Assembly: GCF_003945545.1 (NCBI RefSeq)
Contig: NZ_CP029617.1
Span: 4,475,001 to 4,539,000, forward strand
From: Streptomyces sp. WAC 01529
GTDB lineage: Bacteria; Actinomycetota; Actinomycetes; Streptomycetales; Streptomycetaceae
Direction: 5' to 3'
DNA: 64,000 nucleotides
In this document: positions 25,027-34,007 of the stretch, one piece after another
Position numbering within the stretch: position 1 is the first letter of the stretch
How the letters are laid out: the number at the start of each line of letters is the position of its first letter
The notes under the pieces: generated by a model
What the model was told of the DNA's origin: nothing
Seen by the model: the letters and a program-made list of their open reading frames with translations, nothing else
The model's database searches: none
Program-made: the position numbers and the translations under genes

Positions 25027-27405
25027 TCAGTGGGTCGCCCCCTCCCCATCCCGCAACAACACGGAGAGCAGCCGCACAGCCCCCCGCTTGTGCAACGGCT
25101 CGTTGCCGTTGCCGCACTTGGGGGACTGGATGCACGAAGGGCACCCCGCCTCGCACTCGCACGAGGCGATCGCCTGCCGGGTGGCCGTGAGCCACTCCCG
25201 CGCCGTGTGGAAGGCCCGCTCGGCGAACCCGGCCCCGCCCGGATGGCCGTCGTACACGAACACCGTGGGAAGGAGCGTGTCCGGATGCAGCGGCACGGAG
25301 ACGCCGCCGATGTCCCAGCGATCGCACGTGGCGAACAGCGGCAGCATGCCGATGGAGGCGTGCTCGGCGGCGTGCAGGGCGCCGCCGAGGATCTCGGGAT
25401 GGACGCGGGCGGCGTCCAGCTGGTCCTCGGTGACCGTCCACCAGACGGCGCGCGTGCGCAGCGTACGAGGAGGGAGTTCCAGCTTGGTCTCGCCGAGGAC
25501 CTCGCCCGTGATGAGCCTCCTGCGCAGGAAGGAGACGACCTGGTTGGTCACTTCGACGGAGCCGTAGCACAGGCGGCCCTCGCCCCAGGGGACCTCGACG
25601 TCCGTCTCCAGGATGGAGATGGAGGTGGTGTCGCGCGCGGTCGTGGAGTACGGCGGCACGGCCTCCTCGACCAGGGCGACGGAGTCCTCCAGGTCGAGAT
25701 GGCGCACGAGATACGTGAGGCCTTGGTGGAGGTGGACGGCGCCCTCGTGCACGGTGGCGTGCGCGGCGGACGCGTCGACGGTGCCGAGCAGCCGTCCCGT
25801 GCCCTCCTCGACGATCTGGACGGGCTTGCCGCCCTCGCCGCGGATGTCGGTGAGGTCGGCGGCCCGCTCCCGGCGGGTCCAGTGCCACGCCTTGGCCCGG
25901 CGGCGCAGCAGCTTCGCGGCCTCCAGCTGCGGGAGCAGTTCCGCGGCGGCCGGACCGAACAGGGCGAAGTCCTCGTCCACGAGGGGGAGTTCCGAGGCGG
26001 CGGCGCACAGATGGGGCGCGAGGACGTACGGGTTGTCGGGGTCGAGGACGGTGGATTCCACGGGCTGCTGGAAGAGCGCTTCGGGGTGGTGGACGAGATA
26101 CGTGTCCAGCGGGTCGTCCCGGGCGACCAGCACGGCCAGGGCCCCCTGTCCGGAGCGCCCCGCACGGCCCGCCTGCTGCCAGAGGGAGGCGCGCGTGCCG
26201 GGATAGCCCGCGATGATGACGGCGTCAAGGCCCGAGACGTCCACGCCGAGTTCGAGGGCGGTGGTGGCGGCGAGGCCGAGGAGTTCGCCGGAGTGCAGGG
26301 CGCGCTCCAGGGCGCGGCGCTCCTCGGGGAGGTAGCCCCCGCGGTAGGCGGCGACGCGGCGGGCGAGGGAGCGGTCGACCTCGGAGAGGCGTTCCTGGGC
26401 GATCACCGAGATCAGCTCGGCGCCGCGCCGGGAGCGTACGAAGGCGACCGAGCGGACGCCCTGGACGGTCAGGTCGGTGAGGAGGTCCGCGGTCTCGGCG
26501 GTGGCGGTGCGGCGGACGGGGGCGCCCTTCTCGCCGTGCAGATCGGTGAGCGGCGGCTCCCACAGGGCGAAGACGAGTTCGCCGCGGGGTGAGGCGTCGT
26601 CGGCGACCTCCTTCACGGGCAGGCCGATGAGGCGCTCCGCGGAGACGGCGGGGTCGGCGGAGGTGGCGGAGGCCAGCAGGAAGACGGGGTCGGAGCCGTA
26701 GCGGGCGCAGAGGCGGCGCATACGGCGTATGACCTGGGCGACGTGGGAGCCGAAGACGCCGCGGTAGGTGTGGCACTCGTCGATGACGACGTACCGCAGG
26801 GCGCGCAGGAAGGAGGACCAGCGGGGGTGGGAGGGGAGGATCCCGCGGTGCAGCATGTCGGGGTTGGTCAGCACGTAGTTGGCGTACTGGCGCACCCATT
26901 CGCGTTCCTCGAAGGGGGTGTCGCCGTCGTACACGGCGGGGCGTACGGCGTTGCCGAGCGGGGCGGCGAGTGCGCGTACGGCGCGGCGCTGGTCGGCCGC
27001 CAGGGCCTTGGTGGGGGCCAGGTACAGGGCGGTGGCGCCGCGCCCGTTGGGTGCCTCGGAGCCGTCGAGGAGGGCGGAGAGGACGGGTGTGAGGTAGGCC
27101 AGGGACTTGCCGGAGGCGGTGCCGGTGGCCACGACCACGGATTCGCCGTCGAGGGCGTGCTCGGCCGCCAGGGCCTGATGGGCCCATGGACGCTCGATGC
27201 CCGCCGCCCGAACGGCGGATATGACCTCCGCGCGGATGCGGTCGGGCCAGACTGCATACCGAGCCGCACGTGGGGGCAAGTGCTCCGTATGAGTGACGCG
27301 CGATGCACGGCTCGGCCCAGCGGTGAGCCGGTCGAGGACCGCCCGCGGGGACGTCTGTGCCGGGGCGCCCGAGGAGGGTCCTCCGGTGGGAGAATTTTTG
27401 GCCAT
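25027..27405 (-). CDS. DECH-box helicase with C-terminal zinc-binding DUF1998 region
   Basis: A superfamily 2 helicase of about 792 residues. Motif I is VVATGTASGKSLAYL, motif II VVIDECHTYRG, motif VI QQAGRAGRSGQG, and the end holds a four-Cys DUF1998 cluster (CECEAGCPSCIQSPKCGNG). This matches the actinobacterial helicase (Rv3649; TIGR03817-like) that always lies beside the tad genes. Yeast Hrq1-like proteins are relatives and act in DNA crosslink repair. I choose ATG 27405, since CACACT lies just upstream. An in-frame ATG 27486 is possible, but it would place a rare TTA codon at position 6 and lacks a ribosome site. ATG 27411 is also open. Confidence 0.92.
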   Translation of the reverse strand: MAKNSPTGGPSSGAPAQTSPRAVLDRLTAGPSRASRVTHTEHLPPRAARYAVWPDRIRAEVISAVRAAGIERPWAHQALAAEHALDGESVVVATGTASGKSLAYLTPVLSALLDGSEAPNGRGATALYLAPTKALAADQRRAVRALAAPLGNAVRPAVYDGDTPFEEREWVRQYANYVLTNPDMLHRGILPSHPRWSSFLRALRYVVIDECHTYRGVFGSHVAQVIRRMRRLCARYGSDPVFLLASATSADPAVSAERLIGLPVKEVADDASPRGELVFALWEPPLTDLHGEKGAPVRRTATAETADLLTDLTVQGVRSVAFVRSRRGAELISVIAQERLSEVDRSLARRVAAYRGGYLPEERRALERALHSGELLGLAATTALELGVDVSGLDAVIIAGYPGTRASLWQQAGRAGRSGQGALAVLVARDDPLDTYLVHHPEALFQQPVESTVLDPDNPYVLAPHLCAAASELPLVDEDFALFGPAAAELLPQLEAAKLLRRRAKAWHWTRRERAADLTDIRGEGGKPVQIVEEGTGRLLGTVDASAAHATVHEGAVHLHQGLTYLVRHLDLEDSVALVEEAVPPYSTTARDTTSISILETDVEVPWGEGRLCYGSVEVTNQVVSFLRRRLITGEVLGETKLELPPRTLRTRAVWWTVTEDQLDAARVHPEILGGALHAAEHASIGMLPLFATCDRWDIGGVSVPLHPDTLLPTVFVYDGHPGGAGFAERAFHTAREWLTATRQAIASCECEAGCPSCIQSPKCGNGNEPLHKRGAVRLLSVLLRDGEGATH

Positions 27406-27564
27406 CGGCATCGAGTGTGTCACTGGCGGGATGGACAATGGTCCCAAGGCGTCGTGCTCGCCCGCCGGTAAGTGATTGAATGCCATCGCGGCTGGCGATC
27501 CGTCCTGGGGGCTGCCGAGGTGTCCCGAGGGATGACCGCTCGATAGCAAGGTGCTGGAGGATCC

Positions 27565-27906
27565 GTGGACCTGTCCCTGTCGACCCGTACCGTCGGCGAT
27601 CGTACGGTCGTCGAGGTCGGTGGCGAAATCGATGTTTATACCGCGCCCAAGCTGCGCGAGCAGTTGGTCGAGTTGGTGAACGACGGCAGTTTCCATCTGG
27701 TCGTCGACATGGAGGGCGTGGACTTCCTCGACTCCACCGGACTCGGCGTGCTGGTCGGCGGCCTGAAGCGTGTGCGTGCCCACGAGGGCTCGCTGCGCCT
27801 GGTCTGCAACCAGGAGCGCATTCTCAAGATCTTCCGCATTACAGGCCTCACCAAGGTGTTCCCCATCCACACCTCGGTCGAGGAAGCGGTCTCGGCCACC
27901 GACTGA
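27565..27906 (+). CDS. bldG: Anti-anti-sigma factor BldG
   Basis: A 113-residue STAS protein, nearly identical in layout to Streptomyces BldG. The phosphorylatable serine is S57 in VDFLDSTGLGVLVGG. BldG is required for aerial hyphae and antibiotic production and acts as a partner switch for anti-sigma factors. GTG 27565 follows CTGGAGG. It shares about 160 bp of upstream DNA with the divergent helicase gene. A strong hairpin (27927-27957) lies between it and its HATPase partner gene, which agrees with the reported mix of single-gene and two-gene transcripts. Confidence 0.97.
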   Translation: MDLSLSTRTVGDRTVVEVGGEIDVYTAPKLREQLVELVNDGSFHLVVDMEGVDFLDSTGLGVLVGGLKRVRAHEGSLRLVCNQERILKIFRITGLTKVFPIHTSVEEAVSATD

Positions 27907-27926
27907 GGCCCGCAGTGGCAGTACAG

Positions 27927-27957
27927 CAGGGGGCCGGGCCTGCGGCCCGGCCCCCTG
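27927..27957 (+). terminator. Hairpin between bldG and its partner gene
   Basis: A perfect 14-bp stem (CAGGGGGCCGGGCC and its complement) with loop TGC and no T tract. It probably stops part of the bldG transcripts and sets the ratio between BldG and the downstream HATPase. Confidence 0.82.
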
Positions 27958-27987
27958 ACAGCACGCGCGTACGTCCGAGGGGGATGC

Positions 27988-28428
27988 ATGGCCACCGTTG
28001 AACTCCGTTTCAGCGCGCTGCCCGAGCACGTCAGGACGGCCCGCCTCGTGGCGGCCGCGGTCGCGCGCAGGGCCGGAGTGGACGAGGCCGTCCTCGACGA
28101 GGTCAGGCTCGCGGTCGGCGAGGCCTGCACGCGCGCCGTCGGGCTGCACCAGAGCAACGGCGTCGACGCGCCGGTGCGGGTCGCGCTGATCGAGGACGAG
28201 AAGCAGTTCTCCATCGAGGTCGGGGACGAGGCACCCCGTTCGGCACCCGGTGACCGGGCGCCCGGCGCGCGGCCCGGTGAGGGCGAGGAGCTGGAGGCGG
28301 AGGGCGAGGACGAGATGGGTCTCGCCGTCATCAGCGGCCTCGTGGACGACGTCGAGGTCACCGCCGGCGAGTCCGGTGGCCTGATCCGCATGAGGTGGCC
28401 GACGACCCCCGCGCCACTTCTGCCCTGA
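27988..28428 (+). CDS. HATPase anti-sigma factor, BldG partner (SCO3548-like)
   Basis: A 146-residue GHKL-fold protein of the RsbW/SpoIIAB type, in the position held by SCO3548 next to bldG in S. coelicolor. The N box reads LDEVRLAVGEACTRAVGLHQ. The Mg2+-binding Asn usually found four residues after the Glu (E45) is Arg (R49), so kinase activity is uncertain. The later EDEMGLAVISGLVDDVEV is the G1-like box. A Glu/Gly-rich stretch of about 25 residues is inserted before it. AGGGGG precedes ATG 27988. Confidence 0.9.
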   Translation: MATVELRFSALPEHVRTARLVAAAVARRAGVDEAVLDEVRLAVGEACTRAVGLHQSNGVDAPVRVALIEDEKQFSIEVGDEAPRSAPGDRAPGARPGEGEELEAEGEDEMGLAVISGLVDDVEVTAGESGGLIRMRWPTTPAPLLP

Positions 28429-28751
28429 CCCACGCCACCCGCTCTGGGCGGCCCCGCAGTCGGCGCCCCCGCCCCGGGGCCTCCGAAACCGTACGCCCGC
28501 TCGCTCTGCCAGGCCCTGTCACCACCACGGTGAACAGGGCCTTTTCTTATTCTGATCACTTATTTCTCTAGATCAATGACTGGCGTCAACGGTTTTGAGG
28601 CATTACCGCTTTCGGGGCCAATCTGCGGCCGCGATCATTTGTTGAGAAGCAATCTCAGGTCAATTGCGTTAGTGGCGCTCTGTTTTGATCAGGTTCCGCT
28701 CCCTACAATCCGTCCACATCTTGAGCTCAGCCCCAGCGTCAAGGAGGACGA
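28429..28751 (+). promoter_or_regulatory. Terminator and AT-rich promoter region upstream of hppA
   Basis: The 323-bp gap begins with a hairpin terminator (28511-28548). It then becomes AT-rich and ends in the hppA leader with AAGGAGGACGA just before the ATG. A good -10, TACAAT, lies at 28704-28709. I see no -35 at standard spacing, so an activator or an extended element may be needed. Two GATCA motifs near 28560-28580 and 28686 are unexplained. Confidence 0.6.
28511..28548 (+). terminator. Rho-independent terminator after the BldG partner gene
   Basis: Arms AGGCCCTGT (28511-28519) and ACAGGGCCT (28534-28542), with an inner CACC/GGTG pairing, are followed by TTTCTTATT. It is one of only two terminators in the window with a clear T tract. 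Confidence 0.88.
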
Positions 28752-31154
28752 ATGGCGGGGCTTTCTTCCCCTCATCAGTTTGACCACCCCTCAACCTTCG
28801 CAGCCGCAGTCCTTACGGACGACAATCGGCTTATCGTGATGGTCATCGCGGCCGTCGCGCTCGCCGCGCTCGTCGTCGCCGGGGTCCTGGTGCGCCAGGT
28901 ACTCGCGGCCGGCGAGGGCACCGACAGCATGAAGAAGATCGCGAGGGCGATCCAGGAAGGCGCGAATGCCTACCTGGGCCGGCAGCTCCGCACGCTCGGC
29001 GTATTCGCCGTCGTGGTGTTCTTCCTGCTCATGCTGCTGCCCGCGGACGACTGGAATCAGCGCGCCGGACGTTCGATCTTCTTCTTGATCGGAGCGGCGT
29101 TCTCGGCGACCACCGGCTATATCGGTATGTGGCTCGCCGTGCGCAGCAATGTGCGCGTCGCGGCCGCCGCCCGGGAGGCCACTCCGGCGGAAGGAGAACC
29201 CGAAAAGGATCTCACCGCCGTCTCGCACAAAGCCATGAAGATCGCTTTCCGCACGGGCGGCGTCGTCGGCATGTTCACCGTCGGTCTCGGCCTGCTGGGC
29301 GCCTCCTGCGTGGTGCTCGTCTACGCGGCCGACGCGCCGAAGGTGCTCGAAGGTTTCGGACTCGGAGCCGCGCTGATCGCGATGTTCATGCGTGTCGGCG
29401 GCGGCATCTTCACCAAGGCCGCCGACGTCGGCGCCGACCTGGTCGGCAAGGTCGAGCAGGGCATTCCGGAGGACGATCCGCGCAATGCCGCGACCATCGC
29501 CGACAACGTGGGCGACAACGTCGGCGACTGCGCCGGTATGGCCGCCGACCTCTTCGAGTCGTACGCCGTGACGCTCGTCGCCGCGCTGATCCTCGGCAAG
29601 GTGGCGTTCGGCGACTCCGGGCTCGCCTTCCCGCTGATCGTCCCGGCCATCGGCGTCGTGACGGCGATGATCGGCATCTTCGCGGTCGCCCCGCGGCGCG
29701 CCGACCGCAGTGGCATGAGCGCCATCAACCGCGGGTTCTTCATCTCCGCGGTCATCTCGCTGGTGCTCGTCGCCGCGGCCGTCTACGTCTACCTCCCGTC
29801 CTCGTACGCGGATCTTGACGGCATCACGGACGCGGCGATCGCGGGCCACAACGGCGATCCGCGGGTCCTCGCGCTCACCGCCGTGGCCATCGGCATCGTG
29901 CTGGCCGCCCTGATCCAGCAGCTCACCGGCTACTTCACCGAGACCAACCGGCGTCCCGTCAGGGACATCGGCAAGACCTCGCTGACCGGTCCCGCCACCG
30001 TCGTACTGGCGGGCATCTCGATCGGTCTCGAATCGGCCGTCTACACCGCGCTGCTCATCGGGCTCGGCGTCTACGGGGCGTTCCTGCTCGGCGGTACGTC
30101 GATCATGCTCGCCCTCTTCGCGGTCGCGCTGGCCGGTACGGGCCTGCTCACCACCGTCGGCGTCATCGTCGCCATGGACACCTTCGGTCCCGTCTCCGAC
30201 AACGCGCAGGGCATCGCCGAGATGTCCGGTGACGTCGAGGGCGCGGGCGCGCAGGTGCTCACCGACCTGGACGCCGTCGGAAACACAACCAAGGCCATCA
30301 CCAAGGGCATCGCCATCGCGACCGCGGTCCTCGCGGCGGCGGCGCTCTTCGGGTCGTATCGCGACGCCATCGCGACCGCGGCCAAGGACGTCGGCGAGAA
30401 ACTCGGCGACGGCGCCCCGATGAACCTGGTGATGGACATCTCGCAGCCCAACAACCTGGTGGGCCTGATCCTCGGCGCCGCGGTCGTCTTCCTCTTCTCG
30501 GGGCTTGCGATCAACGCGGTGTCGCGGTCGGCCGGGGCCGTGGTCTACGAGGTGCGGCGGCAGTTCCGCGAGCACCCCGGGATCATGGACTACAGCGAGC
30601 AGCCCGAGTACGGACGCGTCGTCGACATCTGCACCAAGGACGCGCTGCGCGAGCTGGCCACACCGGGTCTGCTCGCCGTGCTCACGCCGATCGCGGTCGG
30701 TTTCTCGCTCGGTGTCGGCGCGCTCGGCTCGTTCCTGGCGGGCGCGATCGGCACGGGCACGCTGATGGCGGTGTTCCTCGCCAACTCCGGTGGTGCCTGG
30801 GACAACGCGAAGAAGCTCGTCGAGGACGGTCACCACGGCGGCAAGGGCAGTGAGGCCCACGCCGCGGTCGTCATCGGCGACACCGTGGGCGACCCGTTCA
30901 AGGACACCGCGGGCCCGGCGATCAACCCCCTGCTGAAGGTGATGAACCTCGTGGCGCTGCTCATCGCGCCCGCGGTCATCAAGTTCAGCTACGGGGACGA
31001 TGCCAGCGTCGGCATGCGGGTCCTCATCGCGGGGGCCTCCATCGCGGTCATCATCGGCGCGGTCTACGTCTCCAAGCGGCGGGGCATCGCCGTCGGGGAC
31101 GAGGGCAACGCCGGGCGGACGGCCAAGTCGGCCGACCCGGCGGTCGTTTCGTAG
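28752..31154 (+). CDS. hppA: K+-independent H+-translocating pyrophosphatase
   Basis: An 800-residue membrane pyrophosphatase with about sixteen helices, which couples PPi hydrolysis to proton export. The PPi-binding motifs DVGADLVGKVE and DNVGDNVGDCAGMAADLFESY are intact, as is the C-terminal VVIGDTVGDPFKDTAGPAINPL. The GNTTKAITKG motif has Lys (K514) where potassium-dependent enzymes carry Ala, which marks the K+-independent, proton-pumping subtype. The start ATG 28752 has a textbook AAGGAGGACGA. A strong hairpin follows the stop. Confidence 0.96.
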   Translation: MAGLSSPHQFDHPSTFAAAVLTDDNRLIVMVIAAVALAALVVAGVLVRQVLAAGEGTDSMKKIARAIQEGANAYLGRQLRTLGVFAVVVFFLLMLLPADDWNQRAGRSIFFLIGAAFSATTGYIGMWLAVRSNVRVAAAAREATPAEGEPEKDLTAVSHKAMKIAFRTGGVVGMFTVGLGLLGASCVVLVYAADAPKVLEGFGLGAALIAMFMRVGGGIFTKAADVGADLVGKVEQGIPEDDPRNAATIADNVGDNVGDCAGMAADLFESYAVTLVAALILGKVAFGDSGLAFPLIVPAIGVVTAMIGIFAVAPRRADRSGMSAINRGFFISAVISLVLVAAAVYVYLPSSYADLDGITDAAIAGHNGDPRVLALTAVAIGIVLAALIQQLTGYFTETNRRPVRDIGKTSLTGPATVVLAGISIGLESAVYTALLIGLGVYGAFLLGGTSIMLALFAVALAGTGLLTTVGVIVAMDTFGPVSDNAQGIAEMSGDVEGAGAQVLTDLDAVGNTTKAITKGIAIATAVLAAAALFGSYRDAIATAAKDVGEKLGDGAPMNLVMDISQPNNLVGLILGAAVVFLFSGLAINAVSRSAGAVVYEVRRQFREHPGIMDYSEQPEYGRVVDICTKDALRELATPGLLAVLTPIAVGFSLGVGALGSFLAGAIGTGTLMAVFLANSGGAWDNAKKLVEDGHHGGKGSEAHAAVVIGDTVGDPFKDTAGPAINPLLKVMNLVALLIAPAVIKFSYGDDASVGMRVLIAGASIAVIIGAVYVSKRRGIAVGDEGNAGRTAKSADPAVVS

Positions 31155-31179
31155 ACCGGAGCGGGACGCGTCCAACACG

Positions 31180-31215
31180 CGGGCGGGCGGCGCATTTTGA
31201 TGCGCCGTCCGCCCG
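31180..31215 (+). terminator. Hairpin terminator after hppA
   Basis: A 16-bp stem with one G-U pair (arms 31180-31195 and 31200-31215, starting CGGGCGGGCGGCGCAT) closes a TTTG loop, 26 bp after the hppA stop. Confidence 0.85.
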
Positions 31216-31413
31216 TCGTCGTATGGGCGTACGCCCCCGGCCGGGGCGGCGGTGGGCCGGGCGTCTGACGGGCCGTGAGCCTTCTCTCGCGCTTCCCGCC
31301 ATCTGCTTGGTGCAAATGGCTGCAATAGGGGTTGTATCGGACCCACGGCATGCGTTTGTCGCTCGTTTGGCGTGTAAGTTCCGGGGCCGAGAGCCATGGA
31401 AGGGACCAATCCG

Positions 31414-31983
31414 GTGAACAAGAAGCTTGCAGCCGCACTGTCCGGCGGTGCGGTACTGGTACTCACTCTGTCCGGGTGCAGCAGCGACGACGGCAACAAG
31501 GAACTGGACGACTGGGCCAAGAAGGTCTGCGACTCCGTCCAGCCGCAGTCGAAGAAGATCGCGGACGCCAACGCCGCGATCCAGAAGGAGACCTCCGACA
31601 ACAGCTCGCCGGCCGACGTCCAGAAGACCGACTCCAAGGCGTTCCAGGACATGTCCGACGCCTACAAGGCGATGGGCGCCTCCGTGAAGGACGCGGGCGC
31701 GCCGCCGGTCGACGACGGGCAGAAGAAGACGGATGACGCCGTCAAGGAGCTGAACGGCATCTCCAAGTCGTACGAGGACCTGAAGAAGCAGGTCGACGGC
31801 TTGGACACCAAGAACCAGGCGGACTTCGCCGACGGCCTCAAGGACGTCGCGGGCGAGCTGGACAAGCTGAGCAAGAGCGGCAACGAGGCACTGGAGAAGT
31901 TGCAGGAGGGGGAGGTCGGCAAGGCGATGGGCAAGCAGGACAGCTGCAAGAGCGCCTCCGCCACGCCGTCGGCAGGGAACTGA
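31414..31983 (+). CDS. Small exported lipoprotein
   Basis: GTG 31414 opens a 189-residue protein with a signal peptide (VNKKLAAALSGGAVLVLTLSGC) ending in lipobox LSGC. The mature part is highly charged and mostly helical (SKAFQDMSDAYKAMG, ELDKLSKSGNEALEKLQEGEVG), with one later Cys, QDSCKSAS, that could pair with KVCDS. No family is recognised. GGAAGGGA precedes the start. Codons 1-6 of the longer ATG frame at 31396 are not needed. It is flanked by terminators and is probably transcribed alone. Confidence 0.85.
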   Translation: MNKKLAAALSGGAVLVLTLSGCSSDDGNKELDDWAKKVCDSVQPQSKKIADANAAIQKETSDNSSPADVQKTDSKAFQDMSDAYKAMGASVKDAGAPPVDDGQKKTDDAVKELNGISKSYEDLKKQVDGLDTKNQADFADGLKDVAGELDKLSKSGNEALEKLQEGEVGKAMGKQDSCKSASATPSAGN

Positions 31984-32071
31984 CCCCCGCTCCACACTGC
32001 CCCGGCGCCCGGGTACCGACCGCCCGCGCCGGGGCAGGGCCATGGAGCCGCTCGCGGGTCACAATGGGGGC

Positions 32072-33586
32072 GTGAGTAACGCCAGCCTCCCCCTGCCCTC
32101 GTCCGACCGCGCCGACGTAGCCGCCTCCTTGCGGCAGGCTCTGCTCGCCGCCGACTTCACCGCCGACGGGCTGCTCGAACTGCTCGGGGCGCCCGCCTAC
32201 GCCGCGCTCGCGCGCAGCGAGACCGTGCCCGCGCTGCGGGCCACCCGCGGGGACAGCGGCCTCGCGGCCCTCGTGCGCCTCTTCCTGCTCCAGGAAACCG
32301 TGCCCCACGCGCGCGTGGCGGACGTCCTGCCCGTCGACGCTCTCCTGGAGAGCCGCTGGCTGGCCGGGCAGGGCGGTGAGCTGCGGGCGACCGTGGACGT
32401 GCGGCCGTACGGCGGGCCGAGCGGCGAGGACTGGTTCATCGTCTCCGACCTGGGCTGCGCGGTCGGCGGCGCCGGCGGCATCGGCAGCCATGACGAAGGC
32501 GTCGTCCTCGGCGTCGGCGGGGCGTCCACCACGCTCGCCGGGATCACCGTGCGGACGCCGGTCGGCAGCGCGCTCGACCTCGGCACCGGCTCCGGCATCC
32601 AGGCCCTGCACGCCGCGCAGCACGCCACGCGCGTGACGGCGACCGACCTCAACCCGCGGGCACTGAAGTTCACCCGGCTCACGCTCGCCCTCTCCGGGGC
32701 CCCGGAGGCCGACCTGCGCGAGGGCTCCCTCTTCGAGCCGGTGGGCGAGGAGACGTACGACCTGATCGTGTCGAACCCGCCCTTCGTGATCTCGCCGGGC
32801 GCCCGGCTCACCTACCGCGACGGCGGGATGGGCGGGGACGATCTGTGCCGGTCGCTCGTTCAGGAGGCAGGGGAGCGGTTGAACGAAGGGGGGTACGCGC
32901 ACTTCCTGGCCAACTGGCAGCACGTGGACGGCGAGGAGTGGCAGGACCGCCTGCGCTCCTGGGTGCCGCGCGGCTGCGACGCCTGGATCGTCCAGCGCGA
33001 GGTGCAGGACATCACGCAGTACGCCGAGTTGTGGCTGCGGGACGCGGGGGACCACCGCCAGGACCCCACGGCGTACGCGCGGCGGTACGAGGCGTGGCTG
33101 GACGAGTTCGAGGCGCGCGGGACGCGGGCCGTCGGGTTCGGCTGGATCACGCTGCGCAAGACCGGGGCCGCCGAGCCGACCGTGACCGTCGAGGAGTGGC
33201 CGCACCCCGTCGAGCAGCCGCTCGGCGAGACGGTGCAGGAGTTCTTCGACCGCCAGGACTACCTGCGCACCCACGACGACGCGGCGCTGCTCGCCGGGCA
33301 CTTCAAGCTCGCCGACGAGGTCATGCAGGAGCAGGTCGGGCTGCCGGGCGCCGAGGACCCGGAGCACGTCGTCCTGCGCCAGCACCGCGGGATGCGCCGG
33401 GCCACCAAAGTCGACACGGTGGGCGCCGGATTCGCAGGCGTGTGCGACGGTTCGCTGAGCGCCGGACGGATCCTGGACGCCATCGCGCAACTGGTCGGCG
33501 AGGACCCGGTATTGCTGCGGGACCGCACGCCCGCGCAGATCAGGCTCCTGGTGGAGCAGGGCTTCCTGCTGCCCGTCGGGGCGTAG
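32072..33586 (+). CDS. Class I SAM-dependent methyltransferase (HemK/RsmC-like fold)
   Basis: A 504-residue protein. Motif I LDLGTGSGIQALHAAQ and the amino-methyl-transfer motif VSNPPFVIS (about residues 170-190 and 230-240) define an N-methyltransferase fold, as in PrmC and RsmC. Asn-Pro-Pro-Phe points to methylation of an exocyclic amino group in nucleic acid or a glutamine side chain. A poorly conserved N-terminal domain of about 150 residues and a C-terminal domain of about 160 follow the actinobacterial layout and have no known role. CACAAT at 32059-32064, 7 bases before GTG 32072, suggests a leaderless mRNA. An ATG at 32042 is in frame. Confidence 0.85.
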   Translation: MSNASLPLPSSDRADVAASLRQALLAADFTADGLLELLGAPAYAALARSETVPALRATRGDSGLAALVRLFLLQETVPHARVADVLPVDALLESRWLAGQGGELRATVDVRPYGGPSGEDWFIVSDLGCAVGGAGGIGSHDEGVVLGVGGASTTLAGITVRTPVGSALDLGTGSGIQALHAAQHATRVTATDLNPRALKFTRLTLALSGAPEADLREGSLFEPVGEETYDLIVSNPPFVISPGARLTYRDGGMGGDDLCRSLVQEAGERLNEGGYAHFLANWQHVDGEEWQDRLRSWVPRGCDAWIVQREVQDITQYAELWLRDAGDHRQDPTAYARRYEAWLDEFEARGTRAVGFGWITLRKTGAAEPTVTVEEWPHPVEQPLGETVQEFFDRQDYLRTHDDAALLAGHFKLADEVMQEQVGLPGAEDPEHVVLRQHRGMRRATKVDTVGAGFAGVCDGSLSAGRILDAIAQLVGEDPVLLRDRTPAQIRLLVEQGFLLPVGA

Positions 33587-33809
33587 GGCCTGACAGCTCC
33601 GGGCGCGGACGCTCCCGGCCCGTGCGGCAGCCCCCGGGGCCCCGGGGGCGGTGAAATCGGCCAACATCCCGTACGTATGCGGCGATTCGGATACGTACGA
33701 CGGTTGAGCGGGCCGTCCGCCGTTCACCCGGATTTCGCGCTCCCGATTCCCGGCCGTGCCAGCCTCCTCGCGGACCGCCGAGGAAGAGCTGCACGGGGAG
33801 GCAAGGGCC

Positions 33810-34007
33810 ATGGAGAGCGCACCCGCGATCTTCGCCGGAACGGTGTTCGCGCTGTTCGGCGCAGGACTGCTGCTGTGGACCGGGGCGCGGGTCGCGCACC
33901 GCGAGCCCGTCGCACACGGTGTGAAGCCCGTCGCATCGGCGACGCTCGCCGCGCTCGCGGGATCCGGGGCGCTGCTTCTCGGAGTGTGGTGTTTCACTCG
34001 CCTGTGA
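33810..34007 (+). CDS. Small two-helix membrane protein, 65 aa
   Basis: ATG 33810 opens MESAPAIFAGTVFALFGAG and a 65-codon frame with two hydrophobic segments (about residues 5-25 and 42-60) joined by a short polar loop RVAHREPVAHGVKP. GGGGAGG lies 8 bases upstream. The longer in-frame start at 33756 has no such signal. No family name is known to me. It stands alone between the methyltransferase gene and topA. Confidence 0.7.
   Translation: MESAPAIFAGTVFALFGAGLLLWTGARVAHREPVAHGVKPVASATLAALAGSGALLLGVWCFTRL

Noticed and set aside
25027..28149. 1040-codon version of the helicase reaching over bldG
   Set aside because: It would cover bldG, a well-known gene on the other strand. Codon use and motifs start only at about 27405.
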